Of a stretch of DNA of 64,000 nt, positions 14,734-25,604 are shown in pieces. The notes beneath the pieces are model-generated. The model had not been told where the DNA came from, made no database searches, and saw only the letters and a program-made list of their open reading frames with translations. Numbering within the stretch: the first letter of the stretch is position 1; every line of letters begins with the position of its first letter. The stretch lies in the NCBI GenBank assembly GCA_029268385.1, contig JAQWPG010000005.1:1-64000 (forward strand). Direction: 5' to 3'. Position numbers and translations under genes: made by a program. Source of the DNA: Gammaproteobacteria bacterium. Lineage in GTDB: Bacteria; Pseudomonadota; Gammaproteobacteria; Poriferisulfidales; GCA-002705445.

Positions 14734-15972
14734 ATGGAAGGACAAGTAATCGAATTAGCATACGCATTAGATACATTTTACTTTTTAGTAATGGGTGCGT
14801 TTGTAATGTGGATGGCAGCAGGATTTTCGATGCTAGAAGCTGGATTAGTACGTTCGAAAAGTACTGTTGAAATTTTAACAAAGAATATAGCTTTGTATTC
14901 TATAGCATCAATCATGTATATGCTTGTTGGGTACAATTTAATGTATCCCGCTGATGGTAATGGGGTGATCCCAGCAATAAGTTTTTTCTTAGGTGCGGAT
15001 AACGAAGCTGCCGATGTAATAGCTAGTGGTGGTGATATTTACTATTCAGCTTTATCTGATTTCTTTTTTCAGGTAGTTTTTGTTGCAACAGCTATGTCGA
15101 TTGTCTCAGGAGCAGTTGCTGAGAGAATGAAATTATCATCATTCTTATTATTCTGCATAGTTATGACAGGACTGATTTATCCTATTCAAGGATATTGGAA
15201 ATGGGGTGGCGGTTTCCTAGACGCTGCAGGATTTTCTGATTTCGCAGGATCTGGCGTAGTTCATTTATGTGGAGCTGCAGCAGCATTAGCAGGAGTACTA
15301 CTTCTAGGGGCTAGAAAAGGAAAGTATGAAAATGGAAAAATAAATGCTATCCCTGGAGCTAATATGCCATTAGCAACACTAGGAACATTTATTTTATGGT
15401 TAGGTTGGTTTGGGTTTAACGGTGGATCTGAATTAATGGTATCTAATGTCGGTGAAGCAAATGCTGTATCTCTAGTCTTTGTTAATACAAATGCAGCAGC
15501 AGCAGGTGGTGTAATTGGAGCGCTCGTATTTTCTAAATTCTTGTTTGGAAAATTTGATCTATCAATGTCACTAAATGGTGCAATCGGAGGATTAGTTTCT
15601 ATAACTGCAGAGCCACTTGCGCCAACACCAGAACTCGCTGCTATTATTGGAGCTATAGGTGGTGTCTTAGTTGTCATATCAATTATTTTACTAGATAAAT
15701 CAAAAATAGATGATCCTGTAGGCGCTATCTCAGCACATGGAACATGTGGAATTTGGGGTTTAATTGCAGTAACTCTTTCAAATGGAGATGCTACTTTGGG
15801 TGCTCAACTATATGGAACTATAATTATATTTGCATGGACATTTATTATGGCCTTAATTTTCTGGGGAATTCTAAAAATGATAATGGGCATTAGAATTTCT
15901 GAAGAAGACGAAGAAATGGGTGTGGATATTGCTGAATGTGGGATGGAGGCATATCCAGAATTTAAAAAATAA
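14734..15972 (+). CDS. amtB: Ammonium transporter AmtB
   Basis: A 412-residue membrane protein with about 11 helices of the Amt/Mep/Rh family. Visible landmarks are MLEAGLVRSK in helix 1, VVFVATAMSIVSGAVAERMKLSS, and the twin-histidine pore residues in SGVVHLCGA and GAISAHGTCGIWG. Unlike E. coli AmtB it shows no obvious cleaved signal peptide and starts close to helix 1. It conducts ammonium across the inner membrane and is regulated by GlnK, encoded immediately upstream. A strong terminator follows. Confidence 0.96.
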   Translation: MEGQVIELAYALDTFYFLVMGAFVMWMAAGFSMLEAGLVRSKSTVEILTKNIALYSIASIMYMLVGYNLMYPADGNGVIPAISFFLGADNEAADVIASGGDIYYSALSDFFFQVVFVATAMSIVSGAVAERMKLSSFLLFCIVMTGLIYPIQGYWKWGGGFLDAAGFSDFAGSGVVHLCGAAAALAGVLLLGARKGKYENGKINAIPGANMPLATLGTFILWLGWFGFNGGSELMVSNVGEANAVSLVFVNTNAAAAGGVIGALVFSKFLFGKFDLSMSLNGAIGGLVSITAEPLAPTPELAAIIGAIGGVLVVISIILLDKSKIDDPVGAISAHGTCGIWGLIAVTLSNGDATLGAQLYGTIIIFAWTFIMALIFWGILKMIMGIRISEEDEEMGVDIAECGMEAYPEFKK

Positions 15973-15993
15973 TTGTCTTAACTTTCATAGAAG

Positions 15994-16024
15994 ACGTGCA
16001 TAATTTTTTATGCACGTTTTTTTT
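15994..16024 (+). terminator. Rho-independent terminator after amtB
   Basis: ACGTGCATAA (15994-16003), a TTTT loop and TTATGCACGT (16008-16017) form a perfect ten-pair stem followed by a run of T to 16024. It ends the glnK-amtB transcript and lies 11 bases before the stop of convergent nadA. The T-run is on the plus strand, so it is oriented for amtB. Confidence 0.9.
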
Positions 16025-16034
16025 GCGATAAGTT

Positions 16035-17084
16035 TTATAAAGTTTTAGCAAACTCAATCATTTTATTAGTAGAGATAAAAGCTTTTTTCCTTACATCTTC
16101 ATTTATTATGATTTCATTTTTCTCTTCAACTAAAGTCTCTATCAAATTATCAAGATTATTCATCGCCATCCAAGGACAATGTGCGCAACTAATACATGTA
16201 GCACCTCTACCTCCTGTAGGGGCTTCTATAAGAATTTTTGTTGGTGCAGCTTTTTGCATTTTATAAAAAATTCTATTATCAGTAGCAACGATCATTTTTT
16301 TATTTGGCAGGTTTTTACACGCTGAAATTAGTTGAGAAGTAGAACCTACAATATCAGCTAATTTGATAACCTCTTTCGGCGACTCTGGATGCACAAGAAC
16401 AGCAGCATCTTTATTTTCCTTTATTAATTTTAGTAGCGAACTAGCCTTAAATTCTTCATGCACAATACAGCTAGCATTCCAAAGTTTCATATTTGCATTT
16501 GTTTTATCATTTAAATAACCCCCTAAATGTTTATCAGGCGCCCATATTATTTTTATCTTTTGCTTATTTAAATACTCGATTAATTTTACAGCTATACTTG
16601 ATGTTACAACCCAGTCAGCCATTGCTTTTACATCAGCACTTGTATTTGCGTATACAACTAGCTGTCTATCAGGATACTTTTTTCTAAATTCTAAAAGATC
16701 ATTTGCTGGGCAATTTAAATCAAGCGAACATTCTGCTTTAAGCGTGGGCATTAATACTTTTTTCTCAGGATTCAATATTTTTGCTGTTTCTCCCATAAAT
16801 CTTACACCAGCTACAATCAGCATCTTAGAGCTTTGATTTGCTCCAAATTTAGCCATTTCAAGTGAATCAGATACATTTCCACCAGTAAGTTCCGCAACTT
16901 CTTGAACATCAGCATGTGTATAGTAGTGAGCTATTATTTTTGCGTCTTTTTCCTTAAGTAATTTCTTTATGAGATTAACTTTTTCTTCTTTGATTTGTGC
17001 ATCGTAAACAGGTGAGCTATTTAGCACATCAATAGTTTTGGGGAAAGATTCGTTAAGAAATTTTACACTGGTTAGTTTATTCAT
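16035..17084 (-). CDS. nadA: Quinolinate synthase A
   Basis: The 349-residue protein matches NadA, which condenses iminoaspartate and dihydroxyacetone phosphate to quinolinate for NAD synthesis. Landmarks are [37 protein letters not shown], the cluster cysteine in [16 protein letters not shown], and the C-terminal iron-sulfur region [13 protein letters not shown]. The three cysteines expected for the [4Fe-4S] cluster are present. Its start overlaps the end of the SPOR-domain gene by 8 bases, suggesting a shared transcript from priA-argS-SPOR. Confidence 0.95.
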   Translation of the reverse strand: MNKLTSVKFLNESFPKTIDVLNSSPVYDAQIKEEKVNLIKKLLKEKDAKIIAHYYTHADVQEVAELTGGNVSDSLEMAKFGANQSSKMLIVAGVRFMGETAKILNPEKKVLMPTLKAECSLDLNCPANDLLEFRKKYPDRQLVVYANTSADVKAMADWVVTSSIAVKLIEYLNKQKIKIIWAPDKHLGGYLNDKTNANMKLWNASCIVHEEFKASSLLKLIKENKDAAVLVHPESPKEVIKLADIVGSTSQLISACKNLPNKKMIVATDNRIFYKMQKAAPTKILIEAPTGGRGATCISCAHCPWMAMNNLDNLIETLVEEKNEIIINEDVRKKAFISTNKMIEFAKTL

Positions 17085-17460
17085 TAATTATATAATATTC
17101 AATATTGTTGTTTTCAAGTTTTTTTAAAGTTTTATTTAAAGATCTTTCGCTGATATAAGGTCCTAAAGTAACTCTTGTCATCAATTTTCCATTTATTAAG
17201 CGTTTTTTTATTGTAGGCATGAGGCCTAAAATTAAACTTCTAGCCTTAATTTTATCTACTTCATGTGGTTTTGCAAATACTCCTAATTGGACAAAATATC
17301 TTATTTTTGAGGACTCATCTGATTTTATGATATTTGAAAAATATTTATTATTTTTTAATTTTTTAGAAATAGAATTCGAAAAAAAAAATATAAAGATTAA
17401 AAGGAAAATAAAAAATAAAGCAATCAGTCTAAAAAAAATATTTGAATTTTTACTACTCAT
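17077..17460 (-). CDS. SPOR-domain membrane protein
   Basis: A 127-residue protein with one N-terminal membrane helix (about residues 10-29) and a C-terminal SPOR domain (about 53-125: [26 protein letters not shown] ... [22 protein letters not shown]). SPOR domains bind denuded glycan strands of peptidoglycan, often at the division site. The position just after argS matches the FtsN-like gene in Pseudomonas and related genomes. It is too short to contain the essential FtsN periplasmic helix region seen in E. coli, so I do not call it ftsN. Confidence 0.85.
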   Translation of the reverse strand: MSSKNSNIFFRLIALFFIFLLIFIFFFSNSISKKLKNNKYFSNIIKSDESSKIRYFVQLGVFAKPHEVDKIKARSLILGLMPTIKKRLINGKLMTRVTLGPYISERSLNKTLKKLENNNIEYYIINE

Positions 17461-17464
17461 TTAT

Positions 17465-19177
17465 TTACATTTTATCTGGCATATTAATTCCAATAATTTT
17501 ACTGCTATTAACTAAAACATGTTTACTGGCTTCTATTAGAGCAAGTCTTGCATTTCTTAAATTATCATCATCAACTAATATTTGGAATTTATTATAGTAT
17601 GAATGTATCTCTTGCGCTAATTCTCTCATGTAATTTGTTAATAAGTGTGGCTCATGCTTTTCAGCAGATTTTTTTATAACCTCAGGATAGAAAGAAAGTT
17701 TTTTCACAATATTTAATTCTTCTTCTTCAGATAAAAACTCAAGGAATTTTTTATTATAGTGAAATTCATTCCCATTTTCTTTTAGTAGCCTAAAAATACT
17801 ACATATTCTTGCATGAGCATATTGAATATAATAAACAGGATTGTTGCTGTCATTTGATTTTGCCAATTCAATATCAAAATCCATATGTTGATCTGATTTT
17901 CTGGCTAAGTAAAAAAATCTAGTAGCATCTTTCCCAACTTCTTTTAATAACTCTTCAAGAGTGACAAAATCACCAGATCTTGTAGACATTGATACTTTAC
18001 TTTTCCCTCTATATAAATTTGCAAACTGAACTAGTAAAACAATTAACTGGGATTTTCCTTTTGCAAAGATATTAAATGCGCCATTAATTCTTGAGACATA
18101 ACCATGATGGTCTGCTCCCCATATATTTATCACGCGATTGAAATTTCTTGAAATTTTATTTTTGTGATATGCGATATCTGTAGATAAGTATGTGTGATCC
18201 TTATTTTCTTTGACTAAAACCCTGTCTTTTTCATCACCTAACTCTTGGGATTTAAACCAAAGAGCATTATCTTTTTCATATGTATTATTATTTTCATGAA
18301 GATATTTTATTATATCCTTAAGATCGCCATTGTCTATTAATGATGACTCCAAGAACCAAGAATCAAAATTAATACCAGATAATTTTAAAGTTTTCTTAAT
18401 ATCATCCAATATAAATTTGACAGATGTGTCTTTAACTTCTTTAAATTTTTTTTCTGATAAATTGTTCTTAACATTTAATATGTAATCGTCTATAGAAATA
18501 CTTTTATAATTTTCAAAATCTTCAATCATATAAGTATCACTTAAATTTCTATGTATTTCTGCTGCAATATCCCAAATATAATCTCCTTTGTATAAATTTT
18601 CATATTCAAATTTACTATTGCTATCTATAAGTTCATGATATCTTTGCAATACTGACAGGGTGAGGATATCAATTTGTTTTCCAGCATCATTAACATAATA
18701 TTCCTTAGTCACATCGTAGCCATTTTCTTGCAAAAGACTTGATAAACAGTCACCAAAAGCTGCTCCTCTTCCATGGCCAACATGCAAAGGCCCTGTTGGG
18801 TTTGCTGATACAAACTCTATTAAAACTTTTTGATTTAATCCAAGGTTATTTTTACCAAATAGATTTTGTTCTTTTAAAATTTTTTCAATAACTTCAAATT
18901 GACTAACTTTGACAATAAAGAAATTAATAAATCCAGGGCCAGCTATCTCAACCTTTAGAATATTTTTGTTGTCGCTGATATTTTCTAATATTTTTTTTGC
19001 TAGATCTCTTGGGCTAGAATTATAAACATGGGAAAATTTCATAGCGATATTAGAAGAAAAGTCACCAAACTTATTATCTTTGCACAAGCTCACCTCAATA
19101 TCTTCAATTGAAATATTTTTATGTTTATCTATTTTTTTTAGCGATTTTTTAATTAAATCTTTAATGATATCTTTCAC
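17465..19177 (-). CDS. argS: Arginyl-tRNA synthetase
   Basis: The 570-residue class I synthetase has the HIGH-type motif as HVGHGRG near residue 130 (SANPTGPLHVGHGRGAAFGD) and an MSTRSG motif (KVSMSTRSGDFVTLEEL) in the KMSKS position. It also carries the DALR anticodon-binding C-terminus (NYMRELAQEIHSYYNKFQIL). It charges tRNA-Arg, including the CCG isoacceptor at 12177. It lies 8 bases after priA and 4 bases before the SPOR gene, the same order as in Pseudomonas. Confidence 0.96.
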   Translation of the reverse strand: MKDIIKDLIKKSLKKIDKHKNISIEDIEVSLCKDNKFGDFSSNIAMKFSHVYNSSPRDLAKKILENISDNKNILKVEIAGPGFINFFIVKVSQFEVIEKILKEQNLFGKNNLGLNQKVLIEFVSANPTGPLHVGHGRGAAFGDCLSSLLQENGYDVTKEYYVNDAGKQIDILTLSVLQRYHELIDSNSKFEYENLYKGDYIWDIAAEIHRNLSDTYMIEDFENYKSISIDDYILNVKNNLSEKKFKEVKDTSVKFILDDIKKTLKLSGINFDSWFLESSLIDNGDLKDIIKYLHENNNTYEKDNALWFKSQELGDEKDRVLVKENKDHTYLSTDIAYHKNKISRNFNRVINIWGADHHGYVSRINGAFNIFAKGKSQLIVLLVQFANLYRGKSKVSMSTRSGDFVTLEELLKEVGKDATRFFYLARKSDQHMDFDIELAKSNDSNNPVYYIQYAHARICSIFRLLKENGNEFHYNKKFLEFLSEEEELNIVKKLSFYPEVIKKSAEKHEPHLLTNYMRELAQEIHSYYNKFQILVDDDNLRNARLALIEASKHVLVNSSKIIGINMPDKM

Positions 19178-19185
19178 AAAATTAC

Positions 19186-21171
19186 TCAGTCATAGTCAAC
19201 AGGATCTATGTCAATAGTCCATCTAATATTATTTGAATAGGGTATATCCTTTATATGAGGAATACAATCTTTGATCACGTAATTTAACTGAGCTTTACTT
19301 TTTGCCTGTACAATAAGATTGAGATTGTATAAATTTACTCTTTTATGCATAACAGAAGGCATTGGCCCAAATGTTTCTACTCCACCGTGTTTGCTAATCA
19401 TAATTTTTATATTCTCTAAAAATTTTTCAGCATTTAAATATTTACTAGATCTAGCTTGAATTATTCCCCAGTTCCTATATGGGGGTAGACCTAAATTATT
19501 TCTTAATAACAAAAGATTTTGCATCCATTTTTCATAACCTTCTTTTATTAAGCAATTCAAGTCTTCGTTTTCAGGAAAAGAAGTCTGAAGAATAACTTCG
19601 CCTTTTTTATTGCCTCTGCCAGATCTTCCAGATACCTGAATTAATTGTTGAGCTAGTTGTTCAATGGCTTTTAATCTTGGGCTAAATAAACTTTGATCAA
19701 TATTCATTACTACAACAAGTGTAACATTAGGAAAATTATGACCTTTTGATAACATTTGAGTTCCAATTAAAATATCGTATTTATTATCTTTAATATCATT
19801 AAAAATTTCTTCCGTTTGACCCTTTTTTTTCGTACTATCTGAATCAATCCTAATGATATTTGATTCAGAAAATTCTTCTTTTATTATCTCTTCAATTTTT
19901 TCAGTTCCCTCGCCTATGAATGCAATATCATTAGAGTTGCAAGCTTTGCAAATATTATTAAATTTTTTCAATAATCCACAGTGGTGGCACATCAATAGAT
20001 TTTTATTTTTATGAAAAGTCATATTTAAGTTGCACGCACTACACTTTGGAACCCAAGAACAATCTCTGCAAGTTATAACTGGTGAATAACCCCTTCTATT
20101 TAAAAAAATTAATGTTTGCTCCTTATTTTTAATTCTATATTTTATTGCGGATATAACTTCTTCAGAAATAATAATACTTTTCTTTCTGTTGGACATATTT
20201 ATAACATTGAGAGCAGGAAGAGACTGATTATTGATTCTATTTCTCATTTTTATATGGGTATATTTATTTTTGCTGACATTCAAAATTGTCTCGGAAGATG
20301 GTGTGGCGCTACCAAGTATTATTGGTATATTTTTATTTTTAGCTCTAAAAACTGCAACATCCCTCGCGTTATATCTTGCTTCAGAATTATTTTTAAAGGA
20401 TGTATCATGTTCTTCATCAATAATTATTAAGCCGAGTTTTGGGATCTGTAAAAATATTGACGATCTAGTTCCAATTATAATATCGACCTTATGATTTTGT
20501 ATCAAATTCCAATTTGTAAATTTTTTTTTCGGAGTTAGCGATGAATGATATTCAATAACTCTTACATTTTTAATTTTAAAATATCTCAGTAACTCTGGAA
20601 TAAGATTTTTTTCTGGAACAATGATTAATGTTTGATAACCTTTTTCATATATTTTATTTTGAATACTTTTATATACTTCTGTTTTTCCGCTTCCTGTAAT
20701 TCCATCCAATAAAAAACATTCATAAAAATCTAGTGATTTTTCAATAATTTTAATAGCATCATTTTGTTCTTTGGTAAGAACAATATTTTTTGATAACTTT
20801 GCCTTATTTATTTCTATAATATTTTTTTCAACTTTGGGTAATTTTTTCCCTTTCCTAAAAAGAGACGGTGTGCCAATACCAAAAACTTGGCCTAATGGAG
20901 CGTGGTAGTAATTTGAAATCCAGATAAATAAGTCGATAGTTTCCTTTTCAATCAATGGTTTTTTATCAATAATTTCGAGTATTTTCTTCAATTTATAACT
21001 CGAGGGCCCATCTTGCTTTGTTATGTGAACAACAACCCCAATAATAATTCTTTTCCCAAATTCAACGCTAACTCTAGAGCCTGGCTCTAAAATTCCAATA
21101 TCTTCGGGAATTTCATAATCAAATAGATTATGCAATGGTTTAATAATTGCTATTTTAGCTATATTCTTCAT
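19186..21171 (-). CDS. priA: Primosomal protein N' (PriA helicase)
   Basis: The 661-residue replication-restart helicase has an N-terminal DNA-binding domain, Walker A DGITGSGKTEVY near residue 160, the DEEH box (LIIIDEEHDTSF), and a cysteine-rich zinc insert with eight Cys (CRDCSWVPKCSACNLN ... CHHCG ... CKACNS). Further helicase motifs include GTQMLSKGHNFPNVTLV and QVSGRSGRG. The protein is slightly shorter than the E. coli form (732). It heads the leftward priA-argS-SPOR-nadA run and is divergent from the HNH gene. Confidence 0.95.
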   Translation of the reverse strand: MKNIAKIAIIKPLHNLFDYEIPEDIGILEPGSRVSVEFGKRIIIGVVVHITKQDGPSSYKLKKILEIIDKKPLIEKETIDLFIWISNYYHAPLGQVFGIGTPSLFRKGKKLPKVEKNIIEINKAKLSKNIVLTKEQNDAIKIIEKSLDFYECFLLDGITGSGKTEVYKSIQNKIYEKGYQTLIIVPEKNLIPELLRYFKIKNVRVIEYHSSLTPKKKFTNWNLIQNHKVDIIIGTRSSIFLQIPKLGLIIIDEEHDTSFKNNSEARYNARDVAVFRAKNKNIPIILGSATPSSETILNVSKNKYTHIKMRNRINNQSLPALNVINMSNRKKSIIISEEVISAIKYRIKNKEQTLIFLNRRGYSPVITCRDCSWVPKCSACNLNMTFHKNKNLLMCHHCGLLKKFNNICKACNSNDIAFIGEGTEKIEEIIKEEFSESNIIRIDSDSTKKKGQTEEIFNDIKDNKYDILIGTQMLSKGHNFPNVTLVVVMNIDQSLFSPRLKAIEQLAQQLIQVSGRSGRGNKKGEVILQTSFPENEDLNCLIKEGYEKWMQNLLLLRNNLGLPPYRNWGIIQARSSKYLNAEKFLENIKIMISKHGGVETFGPMPSVMHKRVNLYNLNLIVQAKSKAQLNYVIKDCIPHIKDIPYSNNIRWTIDIDPVDYD

Positions 21172-21290
21172 ATTCTTTGTACAAAAAGCATTTATCTTTG
21201 TATTATTTTTTTGTAATGTTAATGTTGTAGTAATTGTTTTTGGTCATAAATATTTTTATTTTACACCTTAAAATATAAAGGGTCATAATT

Positions 21291-21872
21291 ATGTTGAATA
21301 ATCTAAATCAACAAATATTAAGAACAGATGTTTCCGGAATGCCTTTAGAATGGGTATCATATCAAGACGCTGTAAGGTTATATTTTAATGATCAAATAGC
21401 TTATACATGTGGAAGTAACATTATGACAATTTGTGGTGGGATAAATGCTGTTACTCACCGAAGAAGTAAGGTTGATGTAAATTCTATAATTGCAACATAT
21501 GGAAATAATAAAAATCTTGCTAATCGCTACTCACCACCGCTAAATAACACTACATTGTTTAAAAGAGATGACCATTTGTGTCTCTACTGTGGTAATAAAT
21601 TTCACTCGGAAAATTTGTCACGAGACCACGTAACTCCATTATTTCAAGGCGGAAAAGACCTATGGGTTAATGTTGTTTCTGCATGCAAAAGATGCAATAA
21701 CGCAAAAGCCGGAAGAACTCCAGAGGAAGCTAACATGGAGTTATTGGCTATTCCCTTTGCACCAACCCACGCTGAATATATTTTTTTACAAGGTAAGATT
21801 ATTCTTTTTGACCAGATGGAATTTTTAAAACAACATTTTCCACGAACTAGCCCACTAAGAAATAGGCTTTAG
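21291..21872 (+). CDS. HNH endonuclease domain protein
   Basis: A 193-residue protein with a central HNH domain at about residues 90-145. The motif is LFKRDDHLCLYCGNKF, then the catalytic RDHVTPLFQGGKDLWVN, then SACKRCNNAKAGRTPEEA. Two CxxC pairs bind structural zinc, and the H and N residues of the HNH core are present. The flanks are conserved in the housekeeping-type McrA-like HNH family found in many marine bacteria, and no methylase or defence gene is adjacent. The cellular role is unknown. It has its own 119-base upstream region divergent from priA. Confidence 0.85.
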   Translation: MLNNLNQQILRTDVSGMPLEWVSYQDAVRLYFNDQIAYTCGSNIMTICGGINAVTHRRSKVDVNSIIATYGNNKNLANRYSPPLNNTTLFKRDDHLCLYCGNKFHSENLSRDHVTPLFQGGKDLWVNVVSACKRCNNAKAGRTPEEANMELLAIPFAPTHAEYIFLQGKIILFDQMEFLKQHFPRTSPLRNRL

Positions 21873-21930
21873 GCATAATTATTTAATTATTACCAAAAAA
21901 AATTTCTTAGTTTGTAGTATATTAAGAAAT

Positions 21931-23031
21931 ATGAAATATATATCAGATAAAAACTACTCGCATGGCGATGAGAGAAAAATAGGAGTCCTGCTTGTTAATT
22001 TAGGAACTCCAGACGAACCTACTACTTCTGCAGTGAGGCGCTATTTAGCAGAATTTCTATCTGATCCTAGGATTGTAGAAATTCCTCGAGTTATTTGGTG
22101 GGTAATTTTAAATTTAATAATATTAAATTTAAGGCCAAAAAAAAGTAGGGATTTGTATAAAAAAATATGGTTAAAAGATGGATCCCCTTTATTGGTGATA
22201 TCTAAAAAAATAATCGATAAAATAAAAAAAACAAAAAAAATTTCTGAGAAAAAACACTTGGTTCTAGACTTAGCTATGAGATACGGCAACCCTTCAATAA
22301 GTGCTGTATTAGACAACTTCAAAAAACAAAATATTAATAGATTGGCAATAATACCTATGTTTCCTCAATATTCAGCAGCAACAACTGCATCAATATTCGA
22401 TAAAGTAACATCAGAAATTAAGAATTGGAGAAATATTCCTGACATAAGATTTTTATCCACATATCATGATAATCCACATTATATATCTGCATGTGCTAAT
22501 AGAATAAAGGATTCATGGGTAAAGGAAGAAAAAGCCAAAAAATTAGTATTTTCTTTTCATGGGCTGCCGCAAGTAAATCTGCACAAAGGGGATCCATATC
22601 ATTGTTACTGTCAAAAAACCGCAAGAATGATAGCCGAAAAACTTGGCTTAATAGAGGAAGAGTATGTTGTGACATTTCAATCAAGGTTTGGAAAACAAGT
22701 TTGGTTGCAACCATATACTGATGAAATTCTGGAAAAATTGGCGGAAGAAGGTGTTGATAGTGTTGATATTTTTTGCCCTGGTTTTTTATGTGATTGTCTG
22801 GAAACTTTGGAAGAAATTAATATGCAAAGCAGAGAAAATTATCTATCATCTGGCGGAAAATCTTTTAATTATATTTCTGCACTTAATGATTATGAAAAAA
22901 ATATAGAGTCTATGGAAGAAATTATCTTGGGAGAAATTTTAAATTGGGACAATAATATTTTAAATTCAAAAGATAATGTTGAGATAACAAAAAAAGCTTT
23001 TGATGAACAAACGTATAATAAAAATATATGA
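21931..23031 (+). CDS. hemH: Ferrochelatase
   Basis: The 366-residue protein matches HemH: GVLLVNLGTPDEPTTSAVRRYLAEFLSDPRIVEIPR at the N-terminus, the metal-handling LVFSFHGLPQVNLHKGDPYHCYCQKTARMIAEKLG with the catalytic His of SFHG, and FQSRFGKQVWLQPYTDE. It inserts Fe2+ into protoporphyrin IX to make heme, needed by the cytochromes c4 and c5 encoded here. The C-terminus runs about 15-20 residues beyond the family core. The stop overlaps the fxsA start (ATGA). Confidence 0.96.
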   Translation: MKYISDKNYSHGDERKIGVLLVNLGTPDEPTTSAVRRYLAEFLSDPRIVEIPRVIWWVILNLIILNLRPKKSRDLYKKIWLKDGSPLLVISKKIIDKIKKTKKISEKKHLVLDLAMRYGNPSISAVLDNFKKQNINRLAIIPMFPQYSAATTASIFDKVTSEIKNWRNIPDIRFLSTYHDNPHYISACANRIKDSWVKEEKAKKLVFSFHGLPQVNLHKGDPYHCYCQKTARMIAEKLGLIEEEYVVTFQSRFGKQVWLQPYTDEILEKLAEEGVDSVDIFCPGFLCDCLETLEEINMQSRENYLSSGGKSFNYISALNDYEKNIESMEEIILGEILNWDNNILNSKDNVEITKKAFDEQTYNKNI

Positions 23032-23444
23032 AATTTCTTTTAATTTTAATACTGCTCCCAGCCATAGAAATATATTTTTTTGTAAAAATTGGCAGTGAGA
23101 TAGGTGCTATTTCTACTATATTATTTACTTTACTTACAGCTTTTTTGGGAATAGCTACAGTAAAGTACCAAGGAATTTCTTCATTCATGCAGGCAAGACA
23201 ATCAATAATGAACACAAGCCAGCCTGGTATTGAAATTTTAAGCAATTTATCTTTATTCATATCCGGAGCTTTTTTATTATTACCTGGTTTTTTTACTGAT
23301 TTTTTAGGAATTTTATTATTATTTCCTCCATTAAGGATTATTTTAATAAAATCTTTTATAGAGAGAGCAGCTTCTAAATACAGAAAATCGCCCCAAAACA
23401 ACAATAAAAATAAAGATTATATAGATATAGATCCTGACAATTAA
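23028..23444 (+). CDS. fxsA: FxsA family membrane protein
   Basis: A 138-residue integral membrane protein of the FxsA/YtzA family: LLPAIEIYFFVKIGSEIGAISTILFTLLTAFLGIATVKYQG, then a second pair of helices (SLFISGAFLLLPGFFTDFLGILLLFPPLR). E. coli FxsA (suppressor of F exclusion of T7) is a similar membrane protein with unclear function. In many proteobacteria it lies just upstream of groES-groEL, as here. It overlaps hemH by 4 bases. Confidence 0.9.
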   Translation: MKFLLILILLPAIEIYFFVKIGSEIGAISTILFTLLTAFLGIATVKYQGISSFMQARQSIMNTSQPGIEILSNLSLFISGAFLLLPGFFTDFLGILLLFPPLRIILIKSFIERAASKYRKSPQNNNKNKDYIDIDPDN

Positions 23445-23447
23445 TTC

Positions 23448-23475
23448 TTGACATTTCTTCGCCAAATTATAGAAT
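23448..23475 (+). promoter_or_regulatory. Sigma-70 promoter of groES-groEL
   Basis: A consensus -35 TTGACA (23448-23453), a 16-base spacer and -10 TAGAAT (23470-23475) lie just upstream of groES. The -10 abuts the left arm of the CIRCE inverted repeat, so repressor binding would block the start site. No sigma-32 consensus was recognised in the same stretch. Confidence 0.78.
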
Positions 23476-23501
23476 TAGCAGTCTCCAAGAGAGAGTGCTA
23501 A
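23475..23501. promoter_or_regulatory. CIRCE operator (HrcA-binding inverted repeat)
   Basis: The left arm is TTAGCAGTC (23475-23483), then nine bases, then the right arm GAGTGCTAA (23493-23501). This matches the CIRCE consensus TTAGCACTC-N9-GAGTGCTAA with a single mismatch in the left arm. It implies that the chaperonin operon is repressed by HrcA, as in several non-enteric gammaproteobacteria, rather than solely by sigma-32 as in E. coli. hrcA itself is not in this window. Confidence 0.92.
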
Positions 23502-23533
23502 AAATTAATTAAATAATACCAGGAGTTATTAGT

Positions 23534-23821
23534 ATGAAAATAAGACCTTTGCATGACAGAGTAGTCATAAAAAGAATGGAAGAAGAAAAAGCTTCCCCAG
23601 GTGGGATAATTATTCCTGACAGTGCTACAGAAAAACCTATTAAGGGCGAGGTTGTTGCGGTTGGAAATGGAAAAATTCAGGATAATGGAAATATACAGCC
23701 ACTAGACGTTAAGGTTGGCGATACAGTATTGTTTGGAAAATATTCGGGTACTGAAGTGAAAATAGATTCCGATGAATTGGTTGTAATGAAAGAAGATGAC
23801 ATTATGGCGGTAATAGATTAA
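23534..23821 (+). CDS. groS: Co-chaperonin GroES
   Basis: The 95-residue protein matches GroES (Cpn10): [35 protein letters not shown], with a mobile loop at about residues 17-35, and [37 protein letters not shown] heptamer caps GroEL during folding. An AGGAG ribosome-binding site lies 8 bases before the ATG. The gene is controlled by the adjacent sigma-70 promoter and CIRCE operator and is followed by groEL after 45 bases. Confidence 0.98.
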   Translation: MKIRPLHDRVVIKRMEEEKASPGGIIIPDSATEKPIKGEVVAVGNGKIQDNGNIQPLDVKVGDTVLFGKYSGTEVKIDSDELVVMKEDDIMAVID

Positions 23822-23860
23822 ATTTTTTTTATTTAAATAACATACAAAACATAAAGGTGA

Positions 23861-25534
<1,674 letters not shown>

Positions 25535-25561
25535 CCCATTGGCATTAGCCATTAATGAAAA

Positions 25562-25588
25562 AGTCCTACAAGTTAGGGCTTTTTTTTT
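25562..25588 (+). terminator. Rho-independent terminator after groEL
   Basis: AGTCCTA (25562-25568), a five-base loop and TAGGGCT (25574-25580) pair with one G-T wobble and are followed by nine T (25580-25588). It lies within an open frame that continues into ampD, which argues that ampD begins after it, at 25605. Confidence 0.88.
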
Positions 25589-25604
25589 GCATAATGCGAT
25601 ATAT

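Noticed and set aside
21291-21872. HNH nuclease as part of a restriction or phage-defence island
   Set aside because: Flanking genes are housekeeping (priA, hemH), there is no methylase, integrase or repeat, and base composition is like its neighbours.
22922-23404. 160-residue minus-strand frame across hemH and fxsA
   Set aside because: Both plus-strand genes are well supported families; the frame has no recognisable domain or ribosome-binding site.
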